Assembly: GCA_028280635.1 (NCBI GenBank)
Contig: JANQLM010000057.1
Span: 1 to 55,139 of the forward strand
Length of the DNA: 55,139 nt
Origin: Halieaceae bacterium
GTDB taxonomy: Bacteria; Pseudomonadota; Gammaproteobacteria; Pseudomonadales; Halieaceae
Direction of reading: 5' to 3'
Below, piece after piece: positions 16,346 through 25,116 of the stretch (position 1 is its first letter; each line of letters starts with the position of its first letter). Made by a program: the position numbers and the translations under genes. The notes beneath the pieces are model-generated. The model saw only the letters and a list, made by a program, of their open reading frames with translations, had not been told where the DNA came from and did not search any database.

Positions 16346-17740
16346 TTGAGCGACCCAGACCACAAGATTCTTATTGTCGATGACGACGAGGATATTCTTA
16401 CAGCCGGCAAGCTGCTGCTGAAGCGGGAGTTCAGCTACGTCCAGGGCTGCAACGATCCCTCCCAGATTCCCAACCTGCTGAGCGCCAACCGCTTCGACGC
16501 CATTCTGCTGGACATGAACTTCTCCCCTGGCGAGAGCAGCGGTGAACAGGGGTTTGTGTGGCTGCAACGCATCCTCGAACTGGACCCGGACGCCGTGGTC
16601 ATCATGATCACCGCCCACGGCAGCATGGACCTCGCCATTGAGGCGATGAAGCTGGGCGCCACGGATTTCGTTGCCAAACCCTGGCAGAACGAGAAGGTAG
16701 TCGCCACCCTGTCGGCGGCGGTCAAGCTGCGCGCCAGCCGCGACGAGGCCGCATCCCTCAAGCGTCGCAACCGCGCACTCGCCTCCGCCAGCGGCAACAG
16801 CGAACAGGCGCTGATGGGGCACTCCGCGGCGATCCGCGACGTATTGTCCCTGATTGACCGCTCGGCGCCCACAGATGCCAATATCCTGATCATGGGCGAG
16901 AACGGCACCGGCAAGGAACTGGCGGCACGCCTGCTGCACCAGCGCAGCCAGCGAGCCGACAACGTCTTCATGTCGGTGGACCTGGGCGCGGTGTCGGAGA
17001 CCCTGTTCGAGTCGGAGCTATTCGGGCACCGCAAGGGTGCGTTTACCGGTGCCAATTCAGACCGCGTCGGCCGCCTGGAGGCGGCCAATGGCGGTACCCT
17101 GTTTCTCGACGAGATCGGCAACATCCCCCTGCACCTGCAGGCCAAGCTGTTGACCGTGCTGGAACAGCGTCAGGTAACACCGGTGGGCAGCAACAAGGCC
17201 ATCCCCATAGACGTGCGGGTAGTTTCCGCCACCAACGTCCCCCGCGACCAACTCGCCGATGAAAGCCGCTTTCGCCAGGACCTGCTGTTTCGGCTCAATA
17301 CCGTTGAGCTGACGCTGCCGCCGCTGCGGGAACGGCGCGAAGACATCGCCGAAATCGCCACCCACTATGCCAGCCTTTACGCCCGCAAGTACCACAAACC
17401 TTCACTGTCGTTTTCGGCCAGCGCACTGGAGGCGATGCAGGCCTATGAATGGCCCGGCAACGTGCGCGCCCTGCGCCACGCGGTGGAGCGCGCCGTCATC
17501 CTCGCTGAAAACGGACGCTATGAAATCGCCGATCTGCAGCTGGCCGATCCCGGCGCCACAGCGCCCGAACCGCTTGCCCCCCGCCAGCCGGCCAGTGACG
17601 ACCTGAATCTGGAGCGGATGGAAAAACGCACCATCGAAGCGGCCCTCAAGCAACACCGCTACAACATCAGCCACGCGGCGAAGGAACTGGGGCTCACCCG
17701 CGCCGCGCTGTACCGCCGCATGGAAAAGCATGGGCTTTAG
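16346..17740 (+). CDS. NtrC-family sigma-54-dependent response regulator
   Basis: The start is TTG 16346, with GGAGG six nt upstream; the in-frame ATG further upstream would include the putative operators. The 464-residue protein has a receiver domain (DDD at 12-14, phospho-acceptor D56 in LLDMNF, K in VAKPW). The AAA+ domain has Walker A GENGTGKE, the GAFTGA loop that contacts sigma-54, Walker B GGTLFLDEIG and the arginine-finger segment FRQDLLFRLN. A Fis-type helix-turn-helix ends the protein (NISHAAKELGLTRAALYRRMEKHGL region). It probably activates the divergent efflux operon on phosphorylation by the kinase whose gene overlaps its 3' end by 11 bp. Confidence 0.93.
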   Translation: MSDPDHKILIVDDDEDILTAGKLLLKREFSYVQGCNDPSQIPNLLSANRFDAILLDMNFSPGESSGEQGFVWLQRILELDPDAVVIMITAHGSMDLAIEAMKLGATDFVAKPWQNEKVVATLSAAVKLRASRDEAASLKRRNRALASASGNSEQALMGHSAAIRDVLSLIDRSAPTDANILIMGENGTGKELAARLLHQRSQRADNVFMSVDLGAVSETLFESELFGHRKGAFTGANSDRVGRLEAANGGTLFLDEIGNIPLHLQAKLLTVLEQRQVTPVGSNKAIPIDVRVVSATNVPRDQLADESRFRQDLLFRLNTVELTLPPLRERREDIAEIATHYASLYARKYHKPSLSFSASALEAMQAYEWPGNVRALRHAVERAVILAENGRYEIADLQLADPGATAPEPLAPRQPASDDLNLERMEKRTIEAALKQHRYNISHAAKELGLTRAALYRRMEKHGL

Positions 17741-19082
17741 GAACTTTTCCATTCTGCTGGGCCTGCGGGTGCTGCTGCTGGTCGTTTTATTGGCGACCGT
17801 GGGTTATCTGGTGGTCGAACCCGGTTACCCGGTACTCAGGCTGCTGCTGGCCGGTGTCGCGCTGTTGCAGCTAGCCGAAATCGTACATTTCATCCGTCGC
17901 ACCAACCGCGAGCTGGCGCGGTTCCTGGATGCCGTCCGCTATACGGATTTCAGCCAGCGTTTCCAGATGCAGCGGGTGGGCGCGGGCTTCGAGGAGCTCG
18001 GCGAAGTGTTCACCGGCATCGTCGAACGCTTTCAGGAGCTGCGCAACAAGCAGGAGGAAACCCTGCGCCACCTCAGGGCCTTGATGGAGCATGTGCCGGT
18101 GCCACTGCTATCGGTGCATCAGGACGGCAAACTGGAGCTGCACAACAACGCTGCCCGGCGCCTGTTTGGCAGCACCCGGGTCGAGCGTCTGGAGGACCTG
18201 GCAGCCTTCGGCGAGGATTTTCAGCGTCACATACAGGCGGTGGCACCGGGAGAGCGGCGCCTGGCGCTCTTCAGGACAGAGGATGTAGAGCAGCGCTTCA
18301 CTATCTCTGCCACCGAGATCGCCATCGCCAGCCAGGTGGAGCGCCTGGTCAGCCTGCAGAACATCCAGAGTGAACTGGATGGCGTGCAACTGCAGGCCTG
18401 GCAGGACCTGGTGCGGGTACTGACCCATGAAATCATGAACAGCATCACCCCGGTGGCCTCGCTGGCAAAAACCGCTACCGACCTGGTGGAGGATGCCGCG
18501 GGCAAGGTGGCAGACCATCCCGAGGTGATTGAAGCGCTGGAAGACGTCAAGAGCGCGGTGGAGACAGTAGCGCGCCGCTCCGATGGGCTGATGCATTTTG
18601 TACAAAGCTATCGTCAGCTGACCCGCCTGCCGCCCCCCAATAGAAAGCCTCTGCAGGTGTCCGAGGTACTGCACAGCGCGGCCCAGTTGGTGGCCACCTC
18701 CTGGGAACAGAAATCCATCGCCCTGGACGTGAGCGTGCAGCCGGAAAGCCTTTCCCTGGAGGCGGACCCGGAGATGTTGGAGCAGCTACTGCTCAACCTG
18801 CTGAAAAACGCCGAGCAGGCGCTGGAAGGCCGTGACTCCGCCAGGGTGAACGTGCGCGCTTACCTGAACCGCAATGGTCACGTCAGCCTGGAAGTGGCTG
18901 ACAACGGGCCGGGCATCGATTCGGACGTGGCGGCCAAGGTGTTTGTGCCCTTCTTCACCACCAAACGCGAAGGCTCTGGCGTGGGCCTGGCGCTGACGCG
19001 ACAGATCATGCTGGCCCACGGTGGCACGGTGGTGCTTGGCAACAGCGAGGCAGGCGGCGCCCGTTTTACGCTGACCTTCTAA
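17730..19082 (+). CDS. Sensor histidine kinase partner of the NtrC-type regulator
   Basis: This 450-residue protein has two N-terminal membrane helices (about 8-28 and 36-55) with almost no periplasmic loop, so the signal is probably sensed in or near the membrane. A HAMP-like linker and a PAS-like domain (about 112-215) follow. The dimerisation helix is LVRVLTHEIMNSITPVASLA with H233. The ATPase core has an N-box LLNLLKNAEQAL, G1 VADNGPGID and G2 REGSGVGLAL. It overlaps the regulator by 11 bp. The short-loop layout resembles kinases that report on cell envelope state, consistent with control of an efflux pump. The signal itself is unknown. Confidence 0.9.
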   Translation: MGFRNFSILLGLRVLLLVVLLATVGYLVVEPGYPVLRLLLAGVALLQLAEIVHFIRRTNRELARFLDAVRYTDFSQRFQMQRVGAGFEELGEVFTGIVERFQELRNKQEETLRHLRALMEHVPVPLLSVHQDGKLELHNNAARRLFGSTRVERLEDLAAFGEDFQRHIQAVAPGERRLALFRTEDVEQRFTISATEIAIASQVERLVSLQNIQSELDGVQLQAWQDLVRVLTHEIMNSITPVASLAKTATDLVEDAAGKVADHPEVIEALEDVKSAVETVARRSDGLMHFVQSYRQLTRLPPPNRKPLQVSEVLHSAAQLVATSWEQKSIALDVSVQPESLSLEADPEMLEQLLLNLLKNAEQALEGRDSARVNVRAYLNRNGHVSLEVADNGPGIDSDVAAKVFVPFFTTKREGSGVGLALTRQIMLAHGGTVVLGNSEAGGARFTLTF

Positions 19083-19110
19083 ACGCTGCCCGGCTGGCTA
19101 CGGCGTGCGC

Positions 19111-19230
19111 TCAGGCATGCCGGCAGCAGGAGCGGTGCTCCGCAACGAAGCGCTCGGCGTAGGCCTCCTCGATGCGTGACACCGCCACCACAAACATGAA
19201 ACCCAGCACGATGATTGACACGATACCCAT
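19111..19230 (-). CDS. Putative 39-residue single-pass membrane peptide
   Basis: ATG 19230 follows a strong Shine-Dalgarno (GGGAGG, 8 nt spacing on the minus strand). The product begins MGIVSIIVLGFMFVVAVSR, a clear transmembrane stretch, and ends in a charged tail with a Cys-Cys pair (EHRSCCRHA). It is convergent with the kinase gene. No family is recognised. The start signal and amphipathic layout support a real gene, but the length makes chance possible. The rest of the 341-bp gap 19083-19423 holds nothing else I can support. Confidence 0.45.
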   Translation of the reverse strand: MGIVSIIVLGFMFVVAVSRIEEAYAERFVAEHRSCCRHA

Positions 19231-19423
19231 GGCTTTACCCTCCCGGCGCTTGCCTTTCCGGTGCAAGGGCGCATCCCTCGCCACCATGCATAGCTTGCGC
19301 CCACAAGCGCCCGCTGAGGATGGCCGCGCGCGCCAGGCCAGAGGCTGGCGGCGTCAGCTTGTGATATCGATCCGGGGAAGCGGCCGGTGTTGAAGTGACC
19401 GCGGGTCCTGCGGCTTCAGCCAG

Positions 19424-20212
19424 TCACCGCGCGAGTTCGGGCGAATGCTCCAGGGCGCGCTCCAGAGAACCTGCCAGCCGGTGCGCCCAGCGGTATTGAT
19501 CTGACTCGATCTCAACCATGTCGTGGCGCAGCTCAAACAGCAGGTGGGGAATCTGCCGACCTTCGCCATGTACCGGGATGGTGTAGTCACTGTAGTCGTC
19601 CACGGTATAGGGCTGGTTGTCTCCCAAGCACAGTGTTTCATCTTCCGCCAGCAGCTTCAGGAAAACATTCGCCAGGCGCGCATCGCGATTGTAAAGCAGG
19701 CCGATATGCCAGGGGCGCTTCTCGCCGTGGTACACCGGGGTAAAGGTGTGCAGGGCCAGCAGGATCGTCGGCTGACCTGCCGCCTGGCGCCGGTCGATAA
19801 TCGTGCCGATAGTGTCGTGGTACGGTGCAAAAATCTCACGCTGCCGGGCCTCCACTTCCTCGAAGCGGAGGCCGCAATTCCCGGGAATCTCGGTGGCCTC
19901 GCTGACCTCCGGGATTGACGTCGCGGAATCCAGGGGGCGATTGCAGTCGATAACCAGTCGCGAATAGCGCTGCTTCACCAGCGTCGCATCAAAGCGACGG
20001 GCAAACTCCTCCGCCATTCCGCTGACACCCACGTCCCAGGCAATATGGCGCTGAAGGTCGGCGTCCCTGAGGCCGAGCTTGCCCAGCTTGCGCGGTATAC
20101 GATTCCCGTAGTGATCGGCGACAAACAAATAGGGCGATGTGCTGTCGGGTCGCTCTACCTCGACAGCGGCGGGCTCATCGTCCCCCAATAGCTGATAAGC
20201 ATGGCTGCTCAA
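19424..20212 (-). CDS. N-formylglutamate amidohydrolase family protein
   Basis: I place the start at TTG 20212 (262 residues), where AGGGGA lies 8 nt upstream and the sequence enters the family pattern. An alternative GTG at 20302 adds 30 residues of low-complexity Arg/Ser sequence. Family features are LFVADHYGNRIPRKLGKLGL (normally DHASNxIP), HIAWDVGVSGMAEEFARRFDA, SRLVIDCNRPL, LLALHTFTPVY, RPWHIGLLYNRD, and FELRHDMVE near the C-terminus. The Asp, His and Glu residues expected to bind the catalytic metal are present. Family members cleave N-formylglutamate to glutamate and formate in histidine breakdown, but many paralogues have unknown substrates. No hut genes are nearby. It follows the Rieske oxygenase on the same strand. 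Confidence 0.82.
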   Translation of the reverse strand: MSSHAYQLLGDDEPAAVEVERPDSTSPYLFVADHYGNRIPRKLGKLGLRDADLQRHIAWDVGVSGMAEEFARRFDATLVKQRYSRLVIDCNRPLDSATSIPEVSEATEIPGNCGLRFEEVEARQREIFAPYHDTIGTIIDRRQAAGQPTILLALHTFTPVYHGEKRPWHIGLLYNRDARLANVFLKLLAEDETLCLGDNQPYTVDDYSDYTIPVHGEGRQIPHLLFELRHDMVEIESDQYRWAHRLAGSLERALEHSPELAR

Positions 20213-20312
20213 CTCTGCTTTCCCCTGACTACTGTATGACCCGGCACTCGCCGACACAAACCTGCGTCGACGAGTGGCGTGGTGGGCGTTACCCACCGGC
20301 ACGCTTCAGGCC

Positions 20313-21842
20313 TCAGGCCACCCAGCGCTGCAGCAGCTCGTGGAAGTGGCGAATCTTGGTTTCGCCGTAGTTGCCGAAGATGACTTCCTGCAACTGTTTC
20401 AGACCCTTCTGGACAAACGGCAGGTTGAGAGTGTCCTGGTTGAAGACCTTGGCCAGGCTACCAATTTCCGGGGCATCCAGGTAGTCGTCATCGAGGTCCA
20501 GGAAGGTAAGCTTCGCCGGGGCCGGGCGCGGCTGGCCCTTGGGGGCCGGCAGCATGAACATCACCTCGTGCAGGCACTGCTCCGGGTTGTCTCCGTCCGG
20601 ACGGAAGCGATAGAAGATCGGGTTGAAATCCCCCCAGGGGTGCAGATTGGGAAACAGCGACAGGTAAATGGGGTCGATCAGTTCGGCATCGGATACGCCG
20701 TCGACATCGTCACCGAGAATCTCACGCATCTGCTCGCGGACCGCCGCGGCCGCCGTCGCCCGCTTCTCGGCGAATTCCCCAACCACATCCGGGGTGGCCT
20801 CGTCTTCAACCCCGTCGGGCAGGCGCCCGCCCACCCAGTCACAGAGGTGGATGTCGGCGTGAAACTTGTCACCCTCGACGTGGTGAGCGTGGTCGTCGTA
20901 GATGCCACTGCGGCCGTCCGGCATGGTCACCCGCACCCGGCCTTCCTCAAGGCGCTCATAGGTGGCACCACTGAGTTCATGGCGCTGCTTGGAGAAGGTG
21001 CGCCGGTCGGTGTAGGGGTTGGCGGCGTAGTGATCGTTGACGTGGGGGCTGATGGTCATGCTCGGCGACATGGCCCGGGAATAATTGCCGAACACGTCGT
21101 ACTTGGTATTGGCGTCCCCGAGGGTCGGCAGCAGGGTCGGGTGGGTGGCCACGCAGTGATAGGCCTCCATAAAGGCCTCCTGGGCTACCTTCCAGTTGCA
21201 GTTCAGCCGCTTGATGATATGGGCGGCCTTGTAGCGGCGTTCGAAGGGCACATGGGGAAACTGGGAAGACAGGTCGCCGAGGAAGCTGTCCAGCGGCTCG
21301 GCGTTCTGGTCAGGGTTGATGAAGACGAATCCACCCCAGCGCCCCACCGGCAGTGAGGGCAGGCTGTGAGTCTCCTGGTTCACGGTCGGGAAGTCCCAGT
21401 GGCAGGGCACCTCCTTGAGGCTGCCGTCCAGGTGCCAGGCCCAGCCGTGGAAGGGACAACGGAATTCACGCAGCCCCTGCTCTGACTCGTGCAACAGGGC
21501 ACGCCCGCGGTGCAGGCAGGCGTTCGGGTAGGCCCGGAACTCTTCTTCACCGGTTCGTACCACGATGAAGGAGAGGCTGGCGATATCGTAGACAAAGCTG
21601 TCGCCCACCTCGGGAATATCGTCTTCGTGGCAGGCCATCTGCCACACCCTCTTCCACAGGCGCTCCACTTCCAGTTCGTGGAACTCCCGGCTGTAGTACA
21701 CGCTGGCATCCACCACCGTGGGACCGGCGGGCATGGGGGAATCGGTTTTCTGGACATCGGTAACCGGGTGGGAATCGCTGGCCAGCAGGTCAGCGTAATC
21801 AACGCCCGCGGAGCGAGCGGTACCAGTGACAGTCTCGACCAT
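20313..21842 (-). CDS. Rieske non-haem iron oxygenase, alpha-subunit type
   Basis: ATG 21842 is preceded by GGAGG at good spacing. The 509-residue protein has a Rieske [2Fe-2S] domain with C109-x-H111 and C129-x2-H132 (CLHRG and CPFHGW). The catalytic domain has mononuclear iron ligands H229 and H234 in FMEAYHCVATHP. The residue that bridges the two metal centres in classical ring hydroxylases is normally Asp; here it is Glu226. I recall Glu at this position in carnitine monooxygenase CntA-type enzymes. No ferredoxin or reductase gene is nearby, so electron donors must come from elsewhere. The substrate is unknown. Confidence 0.87.
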   Translation of the reverse strand: MVETVTGTARSAGVDYADLLASDSHPVTDVQKTDSPMPAGPTVVDASVYYSREFHELEVERLWKRVWQMACHEDDIPEVGDSFVYDIASLSFIVVRTGEEEFRAYPNACLHRGRALLHESEQGLREFRCPFHGWAWHLDGSLKEVPCHWDFPTVNQETHSLPSLPVGRWGGFVFINPDQNAEPLDSFLGDLSSQFPHVPFERRYKAAHIIKRLNCNWKVAQEAFMEAYHCVATHPTLLPTLGDANTKYDVFGNYSRAMSPSMTISPHVNDHYAANPYTDRRTFSKQRHELSGATYERLEEGRVRVTMPDGRSGIYDDHAHHVEGDKFHADIHLCDWVGGRLPDGVEDEATPDVVGEFAEKRATAAAAVREQMREILGDDVDGVSDAELIDPIYLSLFPNLHPWGDFNPIFYRFRPDGDNPEQCLHEVMFMLPAPKGQPRPAPAKLTFLDLDDDYLDAPEIGSLAKVFNQDTLNLPFVQKGLKQLQEVIFGNYGETKIRHFHELLQRWVA

Positions 21843-22097
21843 GTCACCCTCCTGTCTGCAATCAGATCGTTGTTATGGGGTCAGGAGTGCCCATGGTAGG
21901 AAGTCATCGTCCCGGCAAGGATGACCGAGATCAAATTCGCTGCACAAAACCGTACATTCTGACTGTTTTTGGGGAAGCGGCTCTCAAATGCAGGCTTGCT
22001 TTCAAGCGACAAGCAGCACTTTGCCCGGCCACCAGACCTCTGGCCAAGGGTAGCGGCCGCGTCGGCGCTTCACGGGAAAGAATGCCCCGCTTTTAAT

Positions 22098-22116
22098 GCA
22101 AATGATTCTCATTTAC
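22098..22116. promoter_or_regulatory. Fur box upstream of the TonB-dependent receptor
   Basis: The 19-bp site GCAAATGATTCTCATTTAC matches the Fur consensus at about 14 of 19 positions, including the core AATGAT-T-x-TCATT. A possible -10 hexamer TACAAT overlaps its right end (22114-22119). Binding would block transcription of the receptor starting at 22152 when iron is plentiful. The remainder of the 309-bp gap 21843-22151 shows no other gene. Confidence 0.78.
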
Positions 22117-22151
22117 AATCTTCCGATCTTCCCATCCAGGCTGTTTCCAAA

Positions 22152-24365
22152 ATGTTCCAAACTCCAGAATCAAGGGAGTCGCTGCAGCGAACGTCATCAC
22201 GCATAGCACTACCGCTTGGCCTTTTCATCGCCCTTCCCCTCAGCGCCCAGGAACTTGGGACCGGGCAGCGCGCTATCGAAACCGTCGTCGTCACCGCTTC
22301 TCGCAGAGAGCAACCAATAAACGAGATCTCCCGCACGGTGATGGTATTGGACCAGGAGATTATTGCCGAGGAAATGGCCAAGACGTCGAACATCGCAAAC
22401 CTGCTGGGCGCACGCATTCCCGGCTTTGGCGCCCCCACCCACATCGACCAGCTTCGCACCCAGACTCTGCGCGGCCGCGAGCCGCTCTATCTTATCGACG
22501 GGATTCCCCTGGCTTTCAATGGCGGCGCCGGCTTCCTACAGGGCCCGCTGGTCAAGTTCGACAGCGGCACGGTCGGCCGAGTGGAAGTGCTCTATGGCCC
22601 GACCTCGATCTACGGCGCCGGCGCCACCGGCGGTGTGATCCAGTTTTTCTCCGTGCAGCCGCCGCGGGACAAGGCGTTGGAGCTGAATCTGCGGCAGTCA
22701 TTCATGTTCTATCCCGGCGCGGACGACCCGCTGGACTCCGACTCCCTGAGCTGGCGCACTGCGCTACGCGCCGCGGGCACGATCAATCGTTTCGACTATG
22801 TAGTCTCCTACAGCCACGATGTCCAGAATGGCGTCTATGACGGCAACGGCGATATCTCCAACCCGGTCTACTACGGCTATACCGACGACGACAGCTACTT
22901 TGCCAAACTGGGATTCGAGCCCGACGAGCAACAACGCATCGAGCTGCTGGCCAGCTATGTCGACAGGGAGTTCGACGACACCAACTTTGAGACCGCGTTC
23001 ACCGACGACAACTTCGCCATCGCCGTGGAAGCCGATGAGGATGTGCGTTTTCGCTATACCGGCAACAGCCAGCCCAAGGATGAGAAGAGCTTCTTCAGTC
23101 TGAGCTACTCCCATGGCGACCTGTGGGGCAACCAGCTAACAGCCCAGGTCTATACCCGCGAAGACGACATCCGCGAACCGCTGGTGGACCTGGTGGTGGG
23201 CATTCCCCCCTTCCCCGATAACTATCAGGCAGTAAAAAAGGACGAAAGCACCGGGGTTCGCTTCCAGCTCAGTCGTAGTTTTAACGACTTTCTCACCGTA
23301 GTTGTGGGTGCAGACTACGAGGAACAGGACCGGGAGGCTGACGCTTTCGTTTACGATATCGGTACCGCGCTGGATCGCGACCGGGTGGTGACAGAGCCCG
23401 TGCGCAGCGGCCTGTTCATCTACCCCTTTGAACTCGACACCCTGGGGCTGTTCCTGCAGGCGGAGCTGGAAGTCAGCGATCGGCTGCGATTCAGCGGCGG
23501 CATACGTCATGAGGACGCGGAGTTCGAAATCGGTAGCGGCGTCCGCCTGTTCGATTTCCTGCAGGCGGACCGACCCGGCGGTAGCGGCGAGGACAGTGGT
23601 TATGCCTACAACGTCGGCGTGACGTTTGATGCCACGCCGCAGCTCACGGTCTACACCAACTACGCCGAAGGTTACACGCTGCCAAGCCTTTCCCAGGTGT
23701 CTACCATCGTACCGCCTGATCAACCACTGGAAAGCGACGAAGCGATCGAGCCACAAATCGTCGACAACTACGAACTGGGCATTCGCGGCATCGTAGGATC
23801 AGTGAGCTATTCAGTCGCCGGCTACTACTCGGAATCTGATTTCGGAGAGAACTTTATCTACGACCCCGCCACCGGCCTCGGCCAGTACAACCGCGCGCCG
23901 GAGGAAACCTATGGCTTTGAGGTGGTGGGCGACTGGCAGGCGACTGACCGACTCTCACTCACCGCTACCTACAGTTGGGTTGAGGGCGAATTCGACCCCG
24001 ACGACAGCGGTGACTTTGTCGCCCAATCCAGCCTGGACATTCCGCCCTGGAAAGCCACCCTCAACGGGCGCTACGAAGTCACCGACCGTCTGTCTTTCAA
24101 CTTCCAGGTGCTGGCTGTCGGTGACCGGGATGACGCTTTCAACGACGGCGTTGACCTCTGGGAAGTGGAAGGCTACGAGGTGTACGACATCGGCATGGAC
24201 TTCCGGTACGGGCGCGGCCTATTCAGTGCCCAAATCACCAACGTACTGGATGAGACCTACCTGACTCCGGCCAGCCAGAGCTATACGAATAGCCTGCCGT
24301 TCGCGCCACGCGTCGCGGGTGCCCCCGGACGGGCAGTCTCGCTGGTCTACGACGTGAACTTCTGA
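22152..24365 (+). CDS. TonB-dependent outer membrane receptor (iron/siderophore type)
   Basis: I use ATG 22152, giving 737 residues, because the upstream extension of the open frame contains the Fur box. A signal peptide (IALPLGLFIALPLSA) leads to a plug domain starting IETVVVTASRREQPINEISRT, with TQTLRGREPLYLIDGIPLAF and VEVLYGPTSIYGAGATGGVIQ as classic plug motifs. The remaining 500 residues show alternating beta-strand patterns of the 22-strand barrel. The C-terminus has AQITNVLDETYLTP and ends RAVSLVYDVNF with a terminal Phe, as outer membrane proteins do. Control by Fur points to ferric siderophore uptake powered by TonB-ExbBD. The ligand is not predictable. Confidence 0.92.
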   Translation: MFQTPESRESLQRTSSRIALPLGLFIALPLSAQELGTGQRAIETVVVTASRREQPINEISRTVMVLDQEIIAEEMAKTSNIANLLGARIPGFGAPTHIDQLRTQTLRGREPLYLIDGIPLAFNGGAGFLQGPLVKFDSGTVGRVEVLYGPTSIYGAGATGGVIQFFSVQPPRDKALELNLRQSFMFYPGADDPLDSDSLSWRTALRAAGTINRFDYVVSYSHDVQNGVYDGNGDISNPVYYGYTDDDSYFAKLGFEPDEQQRIELLASYVDREFDDTNFETAFTDDNFAIAVEADEDVRFRYTGNSQPKDEKSFFSLSYSHGDLWGNQLTAQVYTREDDIREPLVDLVVGIPPFPDNYQAVKKDESTGVRFQLSRSFNDFLTVVVGADYEEQDREADAFVYDIGTALDRDRVVTEPVRSGLFIYPFELDTLGLFLQAELEVSDRLRFSGGIRHEDAEFEIGSGVRLFDFLQADRPGGSGEDSGYAYNVGVTFDATPQLTVYTNYAEGYTLPSLSQVSTIVPPDQPLESDEAIEPQIVDNYELGIRGIVGSVSYSVAGYYSESDFGENFIYDPATGLGQYNRAPEETYGFEVVGDWQATDRLSLTATYSWVEGEFDPDDSGDFVAQSSLDIPPWKATLNGRYEVTDRLSFNFQVLAVGDRDDAFNDGVDLWEVEGYEVYDIGMDFRYGRGLFSAQITNVLDETYLTPASQSYTNSLPFAPRVAGAPGRAVSLVYDVNF

Positions 24366-24381
24366 ACGCGGCGGACCAGGT

Positions 24382-24831
24382 TTACTGCGCGTCATCCATG
24401 GCGAGGATGCTGTGCAGCAGCACGCTGGCGCCGCGCGCTATATCCTCGGCCGAGGTGAATTCCTCGGGTGAATGGCTGATGCCACCGACGCTGGGCACAA
24501 AGATCATGCCGGTGGGCGTGATGGTCGCCAGGTCCTGGGCGTCGTGCCCGGCGCCCGAGGGCATACGCCGGTAGCTGTAGCCGAGTTTTTCCGCGGTGGC
24601 CGCGATGAGATCGCGCACCGCTGGATCGGTGGGTGCCGGCGGTGAGGCCGTATCGATCTCCGCGAAGTCAAAGCGGGTGCCGTACTGCCTGGACAGGTCC
24701 GCCGCGGCGGCCTGCACGGCATCGAACACCTGCTGCATTCTGGCGGCGTCGGCGCGCACCCCAGCGTGGGAACCTCCCTGGGCGCCGACACACAACAGGG
24801 TCAACAGGACTGCGGCGGGCAGTGTCCTCAT
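24382..24831 (-). pseudogene. Internally deleted M20-family metallohydrolase (carbamoylase-like)
   Basis: This 149-codon frame starts with a signal peptide (LPAAVLLTLLCVGAQG) and then jumps into the C-terminal part of an M20 carbamoylase-type hydrolase. VRADAARMQQVFDAV corresponds to the D(I/V)RxxDxxR region, PSGAGHDAQ to the SGAGHDAM motif, and GISHSPEEF to the late metal-ligand His motif. The roughly 270 residues between, which hold the HxD, bridging Asp and catalytic Glu, are missing. The frame is preserved. It overlaps the preceding remnant gene by 4 bp (ATGA). It cannot be an active two-metal hydrolase. It is either a decayed gene or an assembly collapse. Confidence 0.75.
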
Positions 24832-25043
24832 GGCAACTTGTACACCACGCCGTCCTTCATGACGAAGGAGACCGACTCGGTGACTGTGATGTCCTCCAGC
24901 GGATTGCCGGTAACGATCACGGCGGGCGATTCCAGCAGGCGGCCTCGCTCGGTATCCAGCAGCCGTGCTGCGGTAAGGTAGGTGTCGGCCAGGGCGATTT
25001 CAGCAAGGCCAGCGCCCAGCAACAGAGCGAGTGCACGCAGTAT
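24828..25043 (-). pseudogene. Internally deleted amidohydrolase (imidazolonepropionase-like)
   Basis: The frame encodes a leader-like stretch (LRALALLLGAGLAEIALA) and the first strands of a signal-peptide-bearing amidohydrolase (TYLTAARLLDTERGRLLESP). The extreme C-terminus of the same family follows directly (VTGNPLEDITVTESVSFVMKDGVVY). The whole metal-binding barrel, including the HxH motif, is absent. There is no normal start codon: at the expected place (25041-25043) the codon is ATA, with AGGAG 11 nt upstream. The remnant overlaps the M20 remnant by 4 bp, so the pair was once an operon. It lies 73 bp downstream of the PLP decarboxylase gene. Confidence 0.72.
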
Positions 25044-25116
25044 CTGCGCGGGAACTCCTTTTCGGCGGTCTGTAGTCACCCAGAGCTCAACCCAATCTCC
25101 GGCGGCTTGTGTTCCC

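Noticed and set aside
21969-22151. N-terminal extension of the TonB-dependent receptor
   Set aside because: It would put the Fur box and promoter inside the coding region and push the signal peptide 61 residues inward.
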